From an uncultured bacterium (GTDB taxonomy: Bacteria; Bacteroidota; Bacteroidia; Bacteroidales; CAIWKO01), in the NCBI GenBank assembly GCA_903916135.1, contig CAIWVT010000092.1:1-12766 (forward strand): a DNA stretch of 12,766 nt, read 5' to 3'. The notes beneath the pieces were generated by a model that was given only the letters and a program-made list of their open reading frames with translations, ran no database searches and was not told where the DNA came from. A program made the position numbers and the translations under genes. Each line of letters starts with the position of its first letter. The stretch's first letter is position 1. Shown here in pieces: positions 1 to 7,936 of this stretch.

Positions 1-273
1 TCCAACAAACAACGCGCAAGCAAAACATTTCTTGTCGCAAGCTTCAACAAACAACGCGCAAGCTCCACATTGCAACGCGTAAGCTCCACACAGCAACGCG
101 CAAGCAAAAACATCGAACGCGGAAGCTTCAGCAAACAACGCGCAAGCAAAACATTTCTTGTCGAAACCCCAAAAAATCAACGCAAATAGGAATAATTTCA
201 ACGCGGTAGCTCAAACACGCAACGCGGAAGCAAAAACACGCTTGTCAGTTAAAAAAACACTTTGTCGAAACGC
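1..273. repeat. Degenerate tandem array with a strict 21-bp period
   Basis: The 11-bp core AACGCGCAAGC, or close variants, begins at 11, 53, 74, 95, 116, 137, 200 and 221. All these starts differ by multiples of 21. The missing phases at 32, 158 and 242 carry a second core type beginning TTGTCG or TTGTC, and 179 carries a decayed AACGCAAATAG. Ten-base spacers fall into two kinds, A-rich (aaaacatttc) and ttcaacaaac-like. Positions 11-37 and 137-163 are identical, six units apart, which suggests block duplication. The array is richer in G+C than its surroundings and continues to the left edge. It is not a CRISPR because the spacers are short and themselves repeated. Twenty-one bases equals seven codons and also about two helical turns. 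The array may be the end of a gene lying to the left, or non-coding. The remaining bases to 315 hold nothing recognisable. Confidence 0.85.
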
Positions 274-315
274 TTTTATATCTTTACGAAAAAGTGGCTA
301 TTTTTTAGTCCTGCA

Positions 316-3300
316 TTAATCAATCACAATCTTCCGAACGATATTCTGATTGTTGGCTTTCAAACTAATGAAATAAATGCCAGGCAGAAAATCATTCAAA
401 GAAATTTTAAATTTATTGAACCCATTCACTGCATCCAAATTATTCGTAAGGATGGTTTTGCCGATAACGTCATTTATCGTAATTGAATAAGCTTCGGCAG
501 TCTTGCTATTGAATTCCACAAATAGCAAATCATGAGCAGGGTTGGGATAGATGTTCAAAGTTGGGTTTTGGTCAATGTTGGCAATGCCGCTGCAATCGTT
601 GATAGTGGCAACCACAGGCACCCGTGGGCTAGAACATTCCGGTTGTTTCACTTCCCAATTGTAGAAATAATAGTAATTTCCAAATGAATTATACGGGGGC
701 TTGGATGCGCTCGATTCGGTGATTTTAATGAATCCGGGGAGCAAATATGGATAGACACCTGTGTTGCTGTTATTGCGAAATAGGTTAGGAGTTCCTGTGC
801 AGGCTAATTGATAACTATAACCGACAGGTATAGGAAAATTCAGGGTGACACGGCTTGCACCATCCGGTATGGTAACAGTTAATGACTGAAGGACAGTTAG
901 ACTCGAATCGCGTAGTACAATAGTTCTGTCAGCAGCACCTTGAGCATAAACACCTACTGAAATTAAGGTAACGGGTGAATAGCAGTTGAAAATTTCATAA
1001 TGTACGTTACTGGCATTATTGTAATTACCACCTGCACCGGTGTTGTCAAGTTTTCCTACATATTGTGAGGTGGTGGTCATTTTGTTTTCCACATAATAGG
1101 TGGTGGTGGTTGTCAGGATGGGGGTTGTGTAGGTAGGTCCTGTATGAAGCAAAGTTCCGTCGGTGATGGCATTATACCAATCAAGTTGACCGCTTCCGGC
1201 ATTTGCTGAAAGGGTAAGGGAGTGTGGATTGCAGCCGCTGTCTGGTGTAACGGTAGGTAGAGTAGGCAAGTTAGCAACGGTAACATAACTTGTTTTTATG
1301 GTTGAGTCTGTGCCAAAACCATTGGTAGTTTTTAGTCTTACGGTATAAACGCCATTTGTTTGGTAAGCGTGAACAGGATTTTGTAGTATTGAAGTGCCGC
1401 CATCACCAAATTTCCAAAGCCATGTTGTAGGTCCGTTTACTGTTATATCATGAAAATGAACCACACCGGAACAAGTGGAGAGTTCGCTTGCATAAAAATT
1501 AGTTTGCGGAGGTGCAGTAGGCAAACTGCATTGCCAAGTCAGTTGAAACCCTGAACCTGTAACACCTTGATCGGTAGTCTGGCGAAGTGTTATGGAACCA
1601 CCACTTGACTGAATTATTCCGCCGTTGGGCAAAGTGGTTCCGTCATATTGTCCAATTAAAGTTGAAGCTGTAGTTGGTCCATCATATACATAAAGATAAT
1701 CGTAGCCTGATTCAAAATTGAACGAAGTAAAAGTTAAGGTTACACCGGATGCTCCTGCGGGTGCTATTGTAACTTTTCCATCCGTAATGTTAGTATAATC
1801 GCTTGTTCCACCACTGTCGTATAGGGTTCCTGTGCAGCAGGTGAGAGATTGCCCCGTGCCAGTAACGGGTAAGGATGCATTATTTGAATTGTTGGAGGCA
1901 ATGCTTACAAAAGCAGTTTTGGTTAAAGAATCTGAACCGCAACCTGTGCTAACACCTTTTAACTTCACGTTGAAATTTCCTGAAGTAGTATAAGAATGTG
2001 ATGGGTTTGCAAGTGTGCTTGTGCCACCATCGCCAAAAGTCCACGTGTAGTTTGTTGCGTTTGTGCTTAAATTGGTAAACTGAACCAGATTAGGAGTAGA
2101 ACAAGAATGCGTGTTGCTTGCAGAAAAATCAATACTTACAGCAGGAACATAAATGGAACCTAAGCCAACAGCATACATGGCATTGGTAACACATTGCACT
2201 TCGGGAGTACATCCGCCATACAAATCAGTGGCAGCAACAATAGCATAAAAACGAGCATCGTTATAATCTGAAGTACTGGTCAAATATATGGTAAGCATCC
2301 TGAAGGCAATATTGGAAGCTTTTGTGATTCCTATTCCTGTAACACTGTAAGCATTTCCAATATCATTTGTGCCGCTGCCACCTTGACTTACTAAATAAAA
2401 CCAATGACTGATAACGGTGCTGTTTTGATGAACTTCTTGTGCTAAATCCCAGTTGGTGCCAAGATAGGTGTCGGGGTTTTGCGTAGAATTTGGATTTGCT
2501 AAGTCGCGAATCACAAAACCAAGATTTTCACCACAGGTCCAGTTAGCAAGAGCTGGTTTGCCATAAAATTCAATAGCTGTTCCGAAAATATCACTAAACC
2601 CTTCGTTCAATGCTCCCGATTCGGCAGCGTAATCAAGATTTGCAGTATTCGCATCTAATCCATGGGTAATTTCATGACCGCAAATATCTAATGCAGTATA
2701 GGGATTGTTGTTGCTACCATCACCATAAGTCATTCTTTGTCCATCCCAAAAAGCATTATCGTAAGCAGCATCATAATGAACATAGCTTAACAGAGCGAAC
2801 CCATTTCCATCAATACTGTTACGGGCATGCTTAATCCAATAATAATCGTAGGTCATTTCAGCACCCCAATGGGCATCTCCGGCGGCATTATCCATAGCAG
2901 TATTATTATTATTCCAGTAATTATCAGCATCGGTGAAATCAGTGTTTGTATAATTGGTTGTTGTTTGACAATTATAGGTTTGAATGCCTAAACCTCTGCC
3001 TGTTTCGCGCAAGCGATAGGAAGTAGTGGAAAGAGAATCGGTAGTAATTGGTTGATTGCCGCTATATTTTGTTACAGCAGTTCCATGCGAGTTTCCCGTG
3101 AATAAAGTATTTAAGGTCAATAAAACTTTTCCGGTTTGTGCATCTACATAAACATCTTGACGCGAAAGGGGTTTGGAAGCATAAATATCAAATTTAAAAG
3201 CATAATGAAATGAATGTTCTTTTGCATTATAAATTATCTGGCTCACAGCATTTGGATAATAGGTTGCATCGGCTTTGCCTTTGTATTCTTGTATCCATTT

Positions 3301-3792
3301 TTCATTGCTAGGGATTTGCCACATATAGGTATCTGCATTGATGGATGAAATCGCATTGTTGCGTGCTTGGTCTTCGTTCAATACCTTGCTATTTGCAAGG
3401 GAGGGATTCGAGAAAATAGTCCCATTGAATGATTCAATCTTTCCATATCTCACATGTATTAAAAAAACAGCTTCACGAATCGGAATGTTTTTATAGGTTT
3501 GTTGATAACGATAGTGGTCGTAGCCAAATTCATCACTTTCTTTTGAAAGCTGATTATATCCGAAATCATTACCCGTGTTGAATGATTTGCTTAACCAAGC
3601 ATTCAATTCGAAAAAATTAGGTTGACTCATAGAATTGAGACTTACGTAGGTTGGATTCTCATTGTTGCCTGAAAACCGTACCATTTGACTACCGGAAATG
3701 TATTTTTCGGCATCTCTTCCTTGATAAATTTGAGCAGAACTAAACTGAAAACTTAAGAAACTAATAAAGAGTAATACAAATATTTTTTTCAT
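316..3792 (-). CDS. Secreted M4 (thermolysin-family) metalloprotease with CUB/PKD modules and T9SS sorting domain
   Basis: This 1158-residue secreted zinc endopeptidase probably degrades extracellular protein. A signal peptide covers residues 1-20 (SSA before QIYQ). An FTP/PepSY-type propeptide follows at about 75-225. The M4 catalytic domain spans about 235-550. HEITH at 373-377 gives zinc ligands H373 and H377 with catalytic E374. E397, in GALNEGFSD, sits 20 residues later as in thermolysin, and H455 aligns with thermolysin His231. Downstream come a PKD domain (553-632), a CUB-like domain (about 648-755), a second PKD domain (765-840), an Ig-like module (845-905), an unassigned beta-rich segment (905-1055) and a T9SS type A sorting domain (about 1076-1158, with IYPNP). 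Catalytic residues and length are intact, so it is probably active. The ATG directly precedes the signal peptide; no Shine-Dalgarno is visible. It is divergent from the plug gene at 4062. Confidence 0.95.
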   Translation of the reverse strand: MKKIFVLLFISFLSFQFSSAQIYQGRDAEKYISGSQMVRFSGNNENPTYVSLNSMSQPNFFELNAWLSKSFNTGNDFGYNQLSKESDEFGYDHYRYQQTYKNIPIREAVFLIHVRYGKIESFNGTIFSNPSLANSKVLNEDQARNNAISSINADTYMWQIPSNEKWIQEYKGKADATYYPNAVSQIIYNAKEHSFHYAFKFDIYASKPLSRQDVYVDAQTGKVLLTLNTLFTGNSHGTAVTKYSGNQPITTDSLSTTSYRLRETGRGLGIQTYNCQTTTNYTNTDFTDADNYWNNNNTAMDNAAGDAHWGAEMTYDYYWIKHARNSIDGNGFALLSYVHYDAAYDNAFWDGQRMTYGDGSNNNPYTALDICGHEITHGLDANTANLDYAAESGALNEGFSDIFGTAIEFYGKPALANWTCGENLGFVIRDLANPNSTQNPDTYLGTNWDLAQEVHQNSTVISHWFYLVSQGGSGTNDIGNAYSVTGIGITKASNIAFRMLTIYLTSTSDYNDARFYAIVAATDLYGGCTPEVQCVTNAMYAVGLGSIYVPAVSIDFSASNTHSCSTPNLVQFTNLSTNATNYTWTFGDGGTSTLANPSHSYTTSGNFNVKLKGVSTGCGSDSLTKTAFVSIASNNSNNASLPVTGTGQSLTCCTGTLYDSGGTSDYTNITDGKVTIAPAGASGVTLTFTSFNFESGYDYLYVYDGPTTASTLIGQYDGTTLPNGGIIQSSGGSITLRQTTDQGVTGSGFQLTWQCSLPTAPPQTNFYASELSTCSGVVHFHDITVNGPTTWLWKFGDGGTSILQNPVHAYQTNGVYTVRLKTTNGFGTDSTIKTSYVTVANLPTLPTVTPDSGCNPHSLTLSANAGSGQLDWYNAITDGTLLHTGPTYTTPILTTTTTYYVENKMTTTSQYVGKLDNTGAGGNYNNASNVHYEIFNCYSPVTLISVGVYAQGAADRTIVLRDSSLTVLQSLTVTIPDGASRVTLNFPIPVGYSYQLACTGTPNLFRNNSNTGVYPYLLPGFIKITESSASKPPYNSFGNYYYFYNWEVKQPECSSPRVPVVATINDCSGIANIDQNPTLNIYPNPAHDLLFVEFNSKTAEAYSITINDVIGKTILTNNLDAVNGFNKFKISLNDFLPGIYFISLKANNQNIVRKIVID

Positions 3793-4061
3793 AGAAAGTG
3801 GAATTAATTAATTTTCGGTAAAATTAAAGAAGAAAAATGAATTAGAAGCTATATTAACGAAATTTAACTATTTTTTTCTTATAGATTATTGTTCCGTGAT
3901 GATGATATTTATGGCATTTTCCATTTTGCTAAAAACCGTTAACTTGTCGAAAGCTACCTTTAACTTATATAAACCGTCCGTTACCTGATTTGCTAATACA
4001 TTGACCTTCGTATTGTAGTAATTTAGTACTCGAAATTAAATTACTAACCAAAAAAAACAAA
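3793..4061. promoter_or_regulatory. Divergent intergenic region between the M4 protease and plug genes
   Basis: This 269-bp AT-rich gap separates two divergent start codons, so it must hold promoters for both. I see no perfect TAnnTTTG box. Weak candidates for the plus strand are TTTG at 3989 with TATTGTAG at 4011 (18-nt gap), or TAATTTAG at 4019. The motif cttgtcgaaagc near 3944-3955 resembles the TTGTCGAAA units at 158 and 262 in the left-edge array. No structured leader was recognised. Confidence 0.3.
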
Positions 4062-4778
4062 ATGACCATGAAAAAATTAATTTTATGCTGCGCATTTATC
4101 CCGTTCTTTTTAGCGCAAGTCTTCGGACAGAATACGGGAGAAATTAAAGGAACTGTTTATGACAGTCACAACAAACAAACATTGCCGGGTGCAAGTGTTT
4201 ATGTGAAAGTTGGCGACAACCTTATTGGAGTGTTATCCGATTTAAACGGTAATTACACCATCAAGCCTCTTTCGGCAGGTATCTACAATCTAACCATTAA
4301 ATATACCGGTATGGAAACGGTGATTGTTAATGATGTTACGGTTGACCCTGCCAAGATTACCTACATAGACGATATGTATTTGGCTGAAGTAGTTATTACG
4401 ATTGGTGGTGCCATGCCAATCATTTATGGATATACGGATCCGATTATTGATCCTGATCCTAAAATTACCATTCGCCCCAAGCAATTTAAGGATATTGCAG
4501 GCAACACCAACATCAACAAGATTATTAGTTCCATGACATCCGAAGTTATGGTTAACGAAAACGACGAACTCTATTTTAGAGGTTCGCGAAGCAATAATTT
4601 TGTGTATATAGTAGATGGAGTTAAGTCAACCGATGGGCAAGCTCATATTCCAACGGGAGCTATTGGTAGTTTAACTGTTTATACCGGAGGTGTTCCTGCT
4701 GCTTATGGCGATTTCACCGGCGGTGTCATCGTTATTGAAAGTATGGGATACTTCGATTGGCTGAATTCACGGAGATGA
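4062..4778 (+). CDS. Stand-alone TonB-receptor plug protein with carboxypeptidase-regulatory-like domain
   Basis: This 238-residue protein contains only the front end of a SusC/TonB-dependent receptor. The signal peptide is at about 1-22 (VFGQ). A carboxypeptidase-D regulatory-like beta-sandwich follows at 26-108 (EIKGTVYD, LPGASVYV, DLNGNYTI). A plug domain covers about 138-228 with the family hallmarks LYFRGSR, YIVDGV, and TGGVPAAYGDFTGGVIVI. It stops at residue 238, right after the plug, and no beta-barrel sequence follows in any frame, so it cannot form a channel alone. An in-frame second Met (codon 3, 4068) followed by KKLILCC is an equally plausible start. It is followed 66 bp later by a gene on the same strand. 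It could work with another receptor's barrel or as a periplasmic binding or signalling module; this is inference. Confidence 0.85.
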   Translation: MTMKKLILCCAFIPFFLAQVFGQNTGEIKGTVYDSHNKQTLPGASVYVKVGDNLIGVLSDLNGNYTIKPLSAGIYNLTIKYTGMETVIVNDVTVDPAKITYIDDMYLAEVVITIGGAMPIIYGYTDPIIDPDPKITIRPKQFKDIAGNTNINKIISSMTSEVMVNENDELYFRGSRSNNFVYIVDGVKSTDGQAHIPTGAIGSLTVYTGGVPAAYGDFTGGVIVIESMGYFDWLNSRR

Positions 4779-4793
4779 AATAGTAAATTAATC

Positions 4794-4828
4794 GGGCTTG
4801 CTTTTTAGTGCAAGCTAAAAAGCAGCCC
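4794..4828 (+). terminator. Strong intercistronic hairpin between the plug gene and its downstream partner
   Basis: Positions 4794-4808 pair with 4815-4828 in a 14-bp stem with one bulged T and a 6-nt loop. No T-run follows, so it is not a classical intrinsic terminator. A second, mutually exclusive 6-bp hairpin uses GCTTGC (4796-4801) and GCAAGC (4810-4815). It may be a partial terminator, an RNA-processing or stability element, or an attenuator controlling the gene at 4845. Confidence 0.45.
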
Positions 4829-4844
4829 TTAAACACTTAAAATT

Positions 4845-6071
4845 ATGAATCGGATAAAATACATACTGTTGTTGGCTTTCCTGCTTATTGAACTTAATGG
4901 TTCGGCACAAGTGGAACGTTATATTCATGGCGTGGTGTATGATTCTTTGACGAATCTGCCCTTGCCAAATGCCGAAATCATCAATCTCGATTTATCGAAT
5001 AAGACATCTTCGGATGAGAAAGGGAGTTTTTTGATCAAGGTAAAAACAATGCCCTGTGAATTAGAGATTCATATTTTAAGCGGAACCACAAAAAAGGTTC
5101 AGGTGATGGCTTTGGACAAAAACGTTGAGGTATTTGTTTGTCGCAAAGCACTTGAATTAGCCCCTGTAGAGATTGTCGTAAATGTGCCCATCGAAATGAC
5201 AACCAGCAAAAAGTATTATATCACCGATTATGAATTTGCAGACGACAAACTCATAGTGTTGGCGTATGACTATAACAATATGATGTCGCCCATGCTGCTT
5301 TTGACCAATCAAAATGGAGACACGCTCTCACAATTGGCAGTGTGGAAAGCCGTTAAATTGTGCAAAGATTTTGATGGCAAGGTGTTTTTTGTGAACAAAA
5401 CCACAAGCTTTGAAATCACGACGGAAAATGATGAACTGAAGCTTGCCAATCCCATCAGCAATGAAGAATTTGAAGCTACAAACTCCGTTGTTATTGACCA
5501 TGTGGGCGATTATTATTTTATGAAACAATTGCTGTATAGCAATCAGATTGTGAATTTTTTCAATTATGATGAAATCAACGACAGTTTGAAATGTTTCAGA
5601 AGCATTACCGACCGCGATGAAATGGCACGCAACAGATGGGGAGCCTATTTTGATGGGAAGGAAGAGGACATACGTTTTCAGGAGTTGATTATGAAAAATA
5701 GAGTAATGGCTTCTTATGTTCGTATGGGCGACACAATTTATCTGTTCAACTTTTTGGAATCGAAATTAGAGAAATATAGCATGAAAGCCGATACTTTAGA
5801 TGCACAAAACATCAGTTTTCAAAATGATAAGAGTTTTACAAACCAATTGTTTGTTGACAGAAGCCAACTGAAAGCTTATAATTTGTTTGTGCGGAATGGT
5901 ATCAGCGAGTTGAAAGAAATCAATATGCAACATGGCACTGTGGAACGCGCCATACAAATACCGAAATTTGTTTTTATCGAAAACATTAAAGTGCACGACG
6001 GCAATGTGTATTTCCTCTACAAAGAAAAATATTTAGAAGAACATAAGAAACTTTATAAGATGAAGATTTAG
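4845..6071 (+). CDS. Secreted protein with N-terminal carboxypeptidase-regulatory-like domain; function unknown
   Basis: The protein has 408 residues. A signal peptide covers about 1-22 (LNGSAQ). Residues 24-100 form a carboxypeptidase-regulatory-like fold (YIHGVVYDSLTNLPLPNAEI, then DEKGSFLIKV), the same domain type as in the upstream plug protein. The remaining 300 residues are not recognised. They show repeated short hydrophobic strands separated by D/N/K-rich turns (KLIVLAYDY, KVFFVNK, DTIYLFNF, NVYFLYKEKY), the kind of pattern seen in beta-propellers. This fold guess is inference only. There is no T9SS sorting domain and no lipobox, so a periplasmic location is likely. It lies 66 bp after the plug gene in the same direction, so the two are probably co-transcribed and may act together at the outer membrane. 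Confidence 0.85.
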   Translation: MNRIKYILLLAFLLIELNGSAQVERYIHGVVYDSLTNLPLPNAEIINLDLSNKTSSDEKGSFLIKVKTMPCELEIHILSGTTKKVQVMALDKNVEVFVCRKALELAPVEIVVNVPIEMTTSKKYYITDYEFADDKLIVLAYDYNNMMSPMLLLTNQNGDTLSQLAVWKAVKLCKDFDGKVFFVNKTTSFEITTENDELKLANPISNEEFEATNSVVIDHVGDYYFMKQLLYSNQIVNFFNYDEINDSLKCFRSITDRDEMARNRWGAYFDGKEEDIRFQELIMKNRVMASYVRMGDTIYLFNFLESKLEKYSMKADTLDAQNISFQNDKSFTNQLFVDRSQLKAYNLFVRNGISELKEINMQHGTVERAIQIPKFVFIENIKVHDGNVYFLYKEKYLEEHKKLYKMKI

Positions 6072-6125
6072 ACGAAGATTCTGTCATTGATGGTCATTTT
6101 TGGTCATTTATTGTCATAGTGAAAA

Positions 6126-6312
6126 ATGGTTGGATTGTTGAATTGTTATATTGTTGGATTGTTATATTGTTGTTGTGTCTGGCTCCGCCTTGAAAGGCGG
6201 AGTTATTTAGTAAGTGCGAAGTTGTGAATTTCGGGAAATTCGTTACTTTGTGAAATTGACAGAGCCTAGATACATATATGCAACATAGGCACAACTTATA
6301 CTGAAGGGGGCT
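6126..6312 (+). repeat. Dispersed composite repeat, copy A (octamer array, hairpins, GGGG-ended core)
   Basis: Six octamers of the form ATTGTTNN run in phase from 6126 to 6173. The hairpin 6183-6202 and a degenerate copy of a second hairpin (around 6214-6230) follow. The octamer frame then resumes with TTCGTTAC (6239) and TTTGTGAA (6247). The core is at 6255-6312, with agagcctaga, catatatgcaa, taggcacaac and a gggggcta end. The copy fills the space between two convergent genes. Its G-rich end lies 5 bp from the stop of the M23 gene. Confidence 0.8.
6183..6202. terminator. GC-rich hairpin, possible bidirectional terminator
   Basis: CTCCGCCTT (6183-6191) and AAGGCGGAG (6194-6202) form a perfect 9-bp stem followed by TTATTTA. 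It lies about 110 bp beyond the stop at 6071 and 115 bp beyond the convergent stop at 6318, so it could stop transcription from either side. Near-identical hairpins at 8306-8325 and 8370-8389 show that it belongs to the repeat family. Termination may therefore be incidental. Confidence 0.45.
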
Positions 6313-6317
6313 AGAAT

Positions 6318-7733
6318 TTATTCTTTTATGATCTTTCTAAACTCAACCGTATTTTTATTCATCAGCTTTGCAAAATAAACACCAATAGCCAAGTTACTAA
6401 TGTCTATTTGTGTTTCACTGTCTTTTATTTCTTGTCTAATTAATTCTTGTCCGTTTATATTCAAAATAGTTAATGTACTTTCTTTTGTTGGTGCTTGTAG
6501 TGCTATTGTTATAAAACTATTTGATGGATTCGGATATATTTGAAATCCTTTTACATCTGAATTTTCTGATATACCGTTCGGATTAATAATAGTAAAAACT
6601 TGAGAACAAGTTAATCCATTATAGACTGCCTTAAAGGTATAATTGCCGGAGACAGTGGGTAAAGTTTTTGACCAACCAAAGTAACATCCATTGCAATTGG
6701 TGGTGCAATTGTAGATCCAACTATTAAAAATAGATTGATCTGGATTCAGAATGCTTAAATTAGCAACTGTGCCACTCACTTGATTTCTAATAAAAATATA
6801 AAACTTTGCCATTCCGGGAGATAATCCTGCTCCCTGAAAAGGAATCTGATAGGAAGTGCTTTCATTTAAAGTCTCGGTGGTAGGGCATGCAGGCAAAACA
6901 ATATCTGTTGTGTGAACAGAAGCTTTTAAAATGGCAGGTTCTGTGTAAGATTTTTGTGTAGCCCACCATGTTGAGGAATTTAGCAAATTGCATGTTCCAA
7001 AATACGGATCTTTGTAGGTAGCGCTTGTTGTTCCACTCCAAACTTCAAAATGAAGATGAGGTCCCGATGAATTACCCGAACTGCCAACAACTCCTATATA
7101 TTCGCCCAATGCAACTGTTTGTCCAACAAGTTTAGATGTTACAGATCCGTTTTTCATGTGATAATACAAGGCACACGAACCGTCTGCATGTTGAATAAGA
7201 AGATAATTTGCCGTCAAAGAATTTGTAGCACAGTTCCTGTCATAATTGCCATCACTTCTGGCTAAAATAGTTCCTGCGGCTGCTGCAATCACTTCCACCT
7301 GACTATTATCCATTTTATAAAAAGGAAATGGTGCAATGGCTATATCGGTTCCTTTATGTCCATCATAGGTATTGGTTCCACAATTATAATCGGTTATTGC
7401 ACTTGCAGCGGTGTTTTCATCCACATAGGCGGTAATAACATAATAACCACAATCATTAAAACCGGCTGCGGCTTTCAGGGGCCAATTGAGCGAAACAGAT
7501 TGTGTGCTTCTTTGTTGAAGAGTGTCCAAATGCAACAATTTAATATTTTTGGCACAAGTTGTTTCTATCGCTTTGTATTCATCTGCGGAAATGCAGGGAT
7601 GATTTGCATCATTCCTTTCCACTGTGTAGGCTCCTGTAGCATCAGGTGCCTCTAAGCTTGCGTTTTGTGCAAACATGGAAACAGGAAAAATAAATAAAAT
7701 CATCCATGCTGCTTGCGTAACTATTTTTTTCAT
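6318..7733 (-). CDS. Secreted M23 (LytM-type) metallopeptidase with T9SS sorting domain
   Basis: The protein has 471 residues. A signal peptide covers 1-22 (SMFAQ). The M23 domain spans roughly 95-245 and carries the full LytM signature. H126 and D130 (HKGTD) plus H228 (in HLHFE) are the expected zinc ligands, while H192 (YYHM) and H226 match the catalytic histidines. M23 enzymes usually cut peptidoglycan cross-bridges or glycine-rich peptides; with all key residues present it is probably active. Residues about 275-385 form an extra beta-rich module of unknown type, rich in cysteine (NCTTNCNGC). A T9SS type A sorting domain covers about 395-471 (IYPNPSNSF, GVYFAKL), so it should be exported by T9SS and anchored or released at the surface. 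The ATG directly precedes the signal peptide. Repeat copy B lies 17 bp upstream, and copy A abuts the 3' end. Confidence 0.93.
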   Translation of the reverse strand: MKKIVTQAAWMILFIFPVSMFAQNASLEAPDATGAYTVERNDANHPCISADEYKAIETTCAKNIKLLHLDTLQQRSTQSVSLNWPLKAAAGFNDCGYYVITAYVDENTAASAITDYNCGTNTYDGHKGTDIAIAPFPFYKMDNSQVEVIAAAAGTILARSDGNYDRNCATNSLTANYLLIQHADGSCALYYHMKNGSVTSKLVGQTVALGEYIGVVGSSGNSSGPHLHFEVWSGTTSATYKDPYFGTCNLLNSSTWWATQKSYTEPAILKASVHTTDIVLPACPTTETLNESTSYQIPFQGAGLSPGMAKFYIFIRNQVSGTVANLSILNPDQSIFNSWIYNCTTNCNGCYFGWSKTLPTVSGNYTFKAVYNGLTCSQVFTIINPNGISENSDVKGFQIYPNPSNSFITIALQAPTKESTLTILNINGQELIRQEIKDSETQIDISNLAIGVYFAKLMNKNTVEFRKIIKE

Positions 7734-7749
7734 AATCCTAGATTTTTAA

Positions 7750-7816
7750 ATTGTTACATTGTTTTATTGTTTATTCCTTACTTTGTGAAATAGGCAGAGT
7801 CTAATCCGAAAGGGGC
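7750..7816 (+). repeat. Dispersed composite repeat, copy B (short form)
   Basis: Octamers ATTGTTAC, ATTGTTTT, ATTGTTTA, TTCCTTAC and TTTGTGAA run in phase from 7750 to 7789. The core ataggcagagtctaatccga and a aaggggc end follow. Only one of the two TAGGC-type dyads of the long copies is present, as expected if recombination between them removed the middle. Its G-rich end is 3 bp from the stop of the small frame at 7819. Confidence 0.75.
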
Positions 7817-7818
7817 AC

Positions 7819-7899
7819 TTACATAGCAATTACCACAGCAATAAACGCTGCTAATAATATCCACATGACCCACCTTAACCAATTTGAGTTTATTTTCAT
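7819..7899 (-). CDS. Probable 26-residue single-span membrane peptide
   Basis: ATG at 7899-7897 opens a 26-codon frame ending in TAA at 7819. The first eleven residues are polar and aromatic with two positive charges (MKINSNWLRWV). About 15 hydrophobic residues follow (MWILLAAFIAVVIAM), a convincing transmembrane helix with positive-inside topology. AGAAG sits directly before the ATG, too close for a standard ribosome site. In support, repeat copy B ends 3 bp after its stop, and the other copies likewise sit just beyond minus-strand stops. I do not recognise the peptide, and at this length chance cannot be excluded. Confidence 0.45.
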   Translation of the reverse strand: MKINSNWLRWVMWILLAAFIAVVIAM

Positions 7900-7936
7900 C
7901 TTCTGTTGATTTATTATACCATTATATACTATGTTT

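Noticed and set aside
1..273. CRISPR-like spaced repeats at the left edge
   Set aside because: The repeats are 11 bp with 10-bp spacers that are themselves repeated, and no cas gene is present. It is a decayed tandem array, not a CRISPR.
290..306. A/T hairpin after the M4 protease stop as a terminator
   Set aside because: The only pairing is a run of A against a run of T, with no G-C pairs. It is too weak to call.
6094..6294. Minus-strand frame encoding an N/T/I/Q-rich peptide
   Set aside because: It is the octamer array read as protein (NNSTIQ-type repeats). The same artefact occurs at 10660-10851.
7356..7655. Plus-strand frame of 99 codons inside the M23 gene
   Set aside because: It is antisense to a clearly real gene, and no independent evidence supports it.
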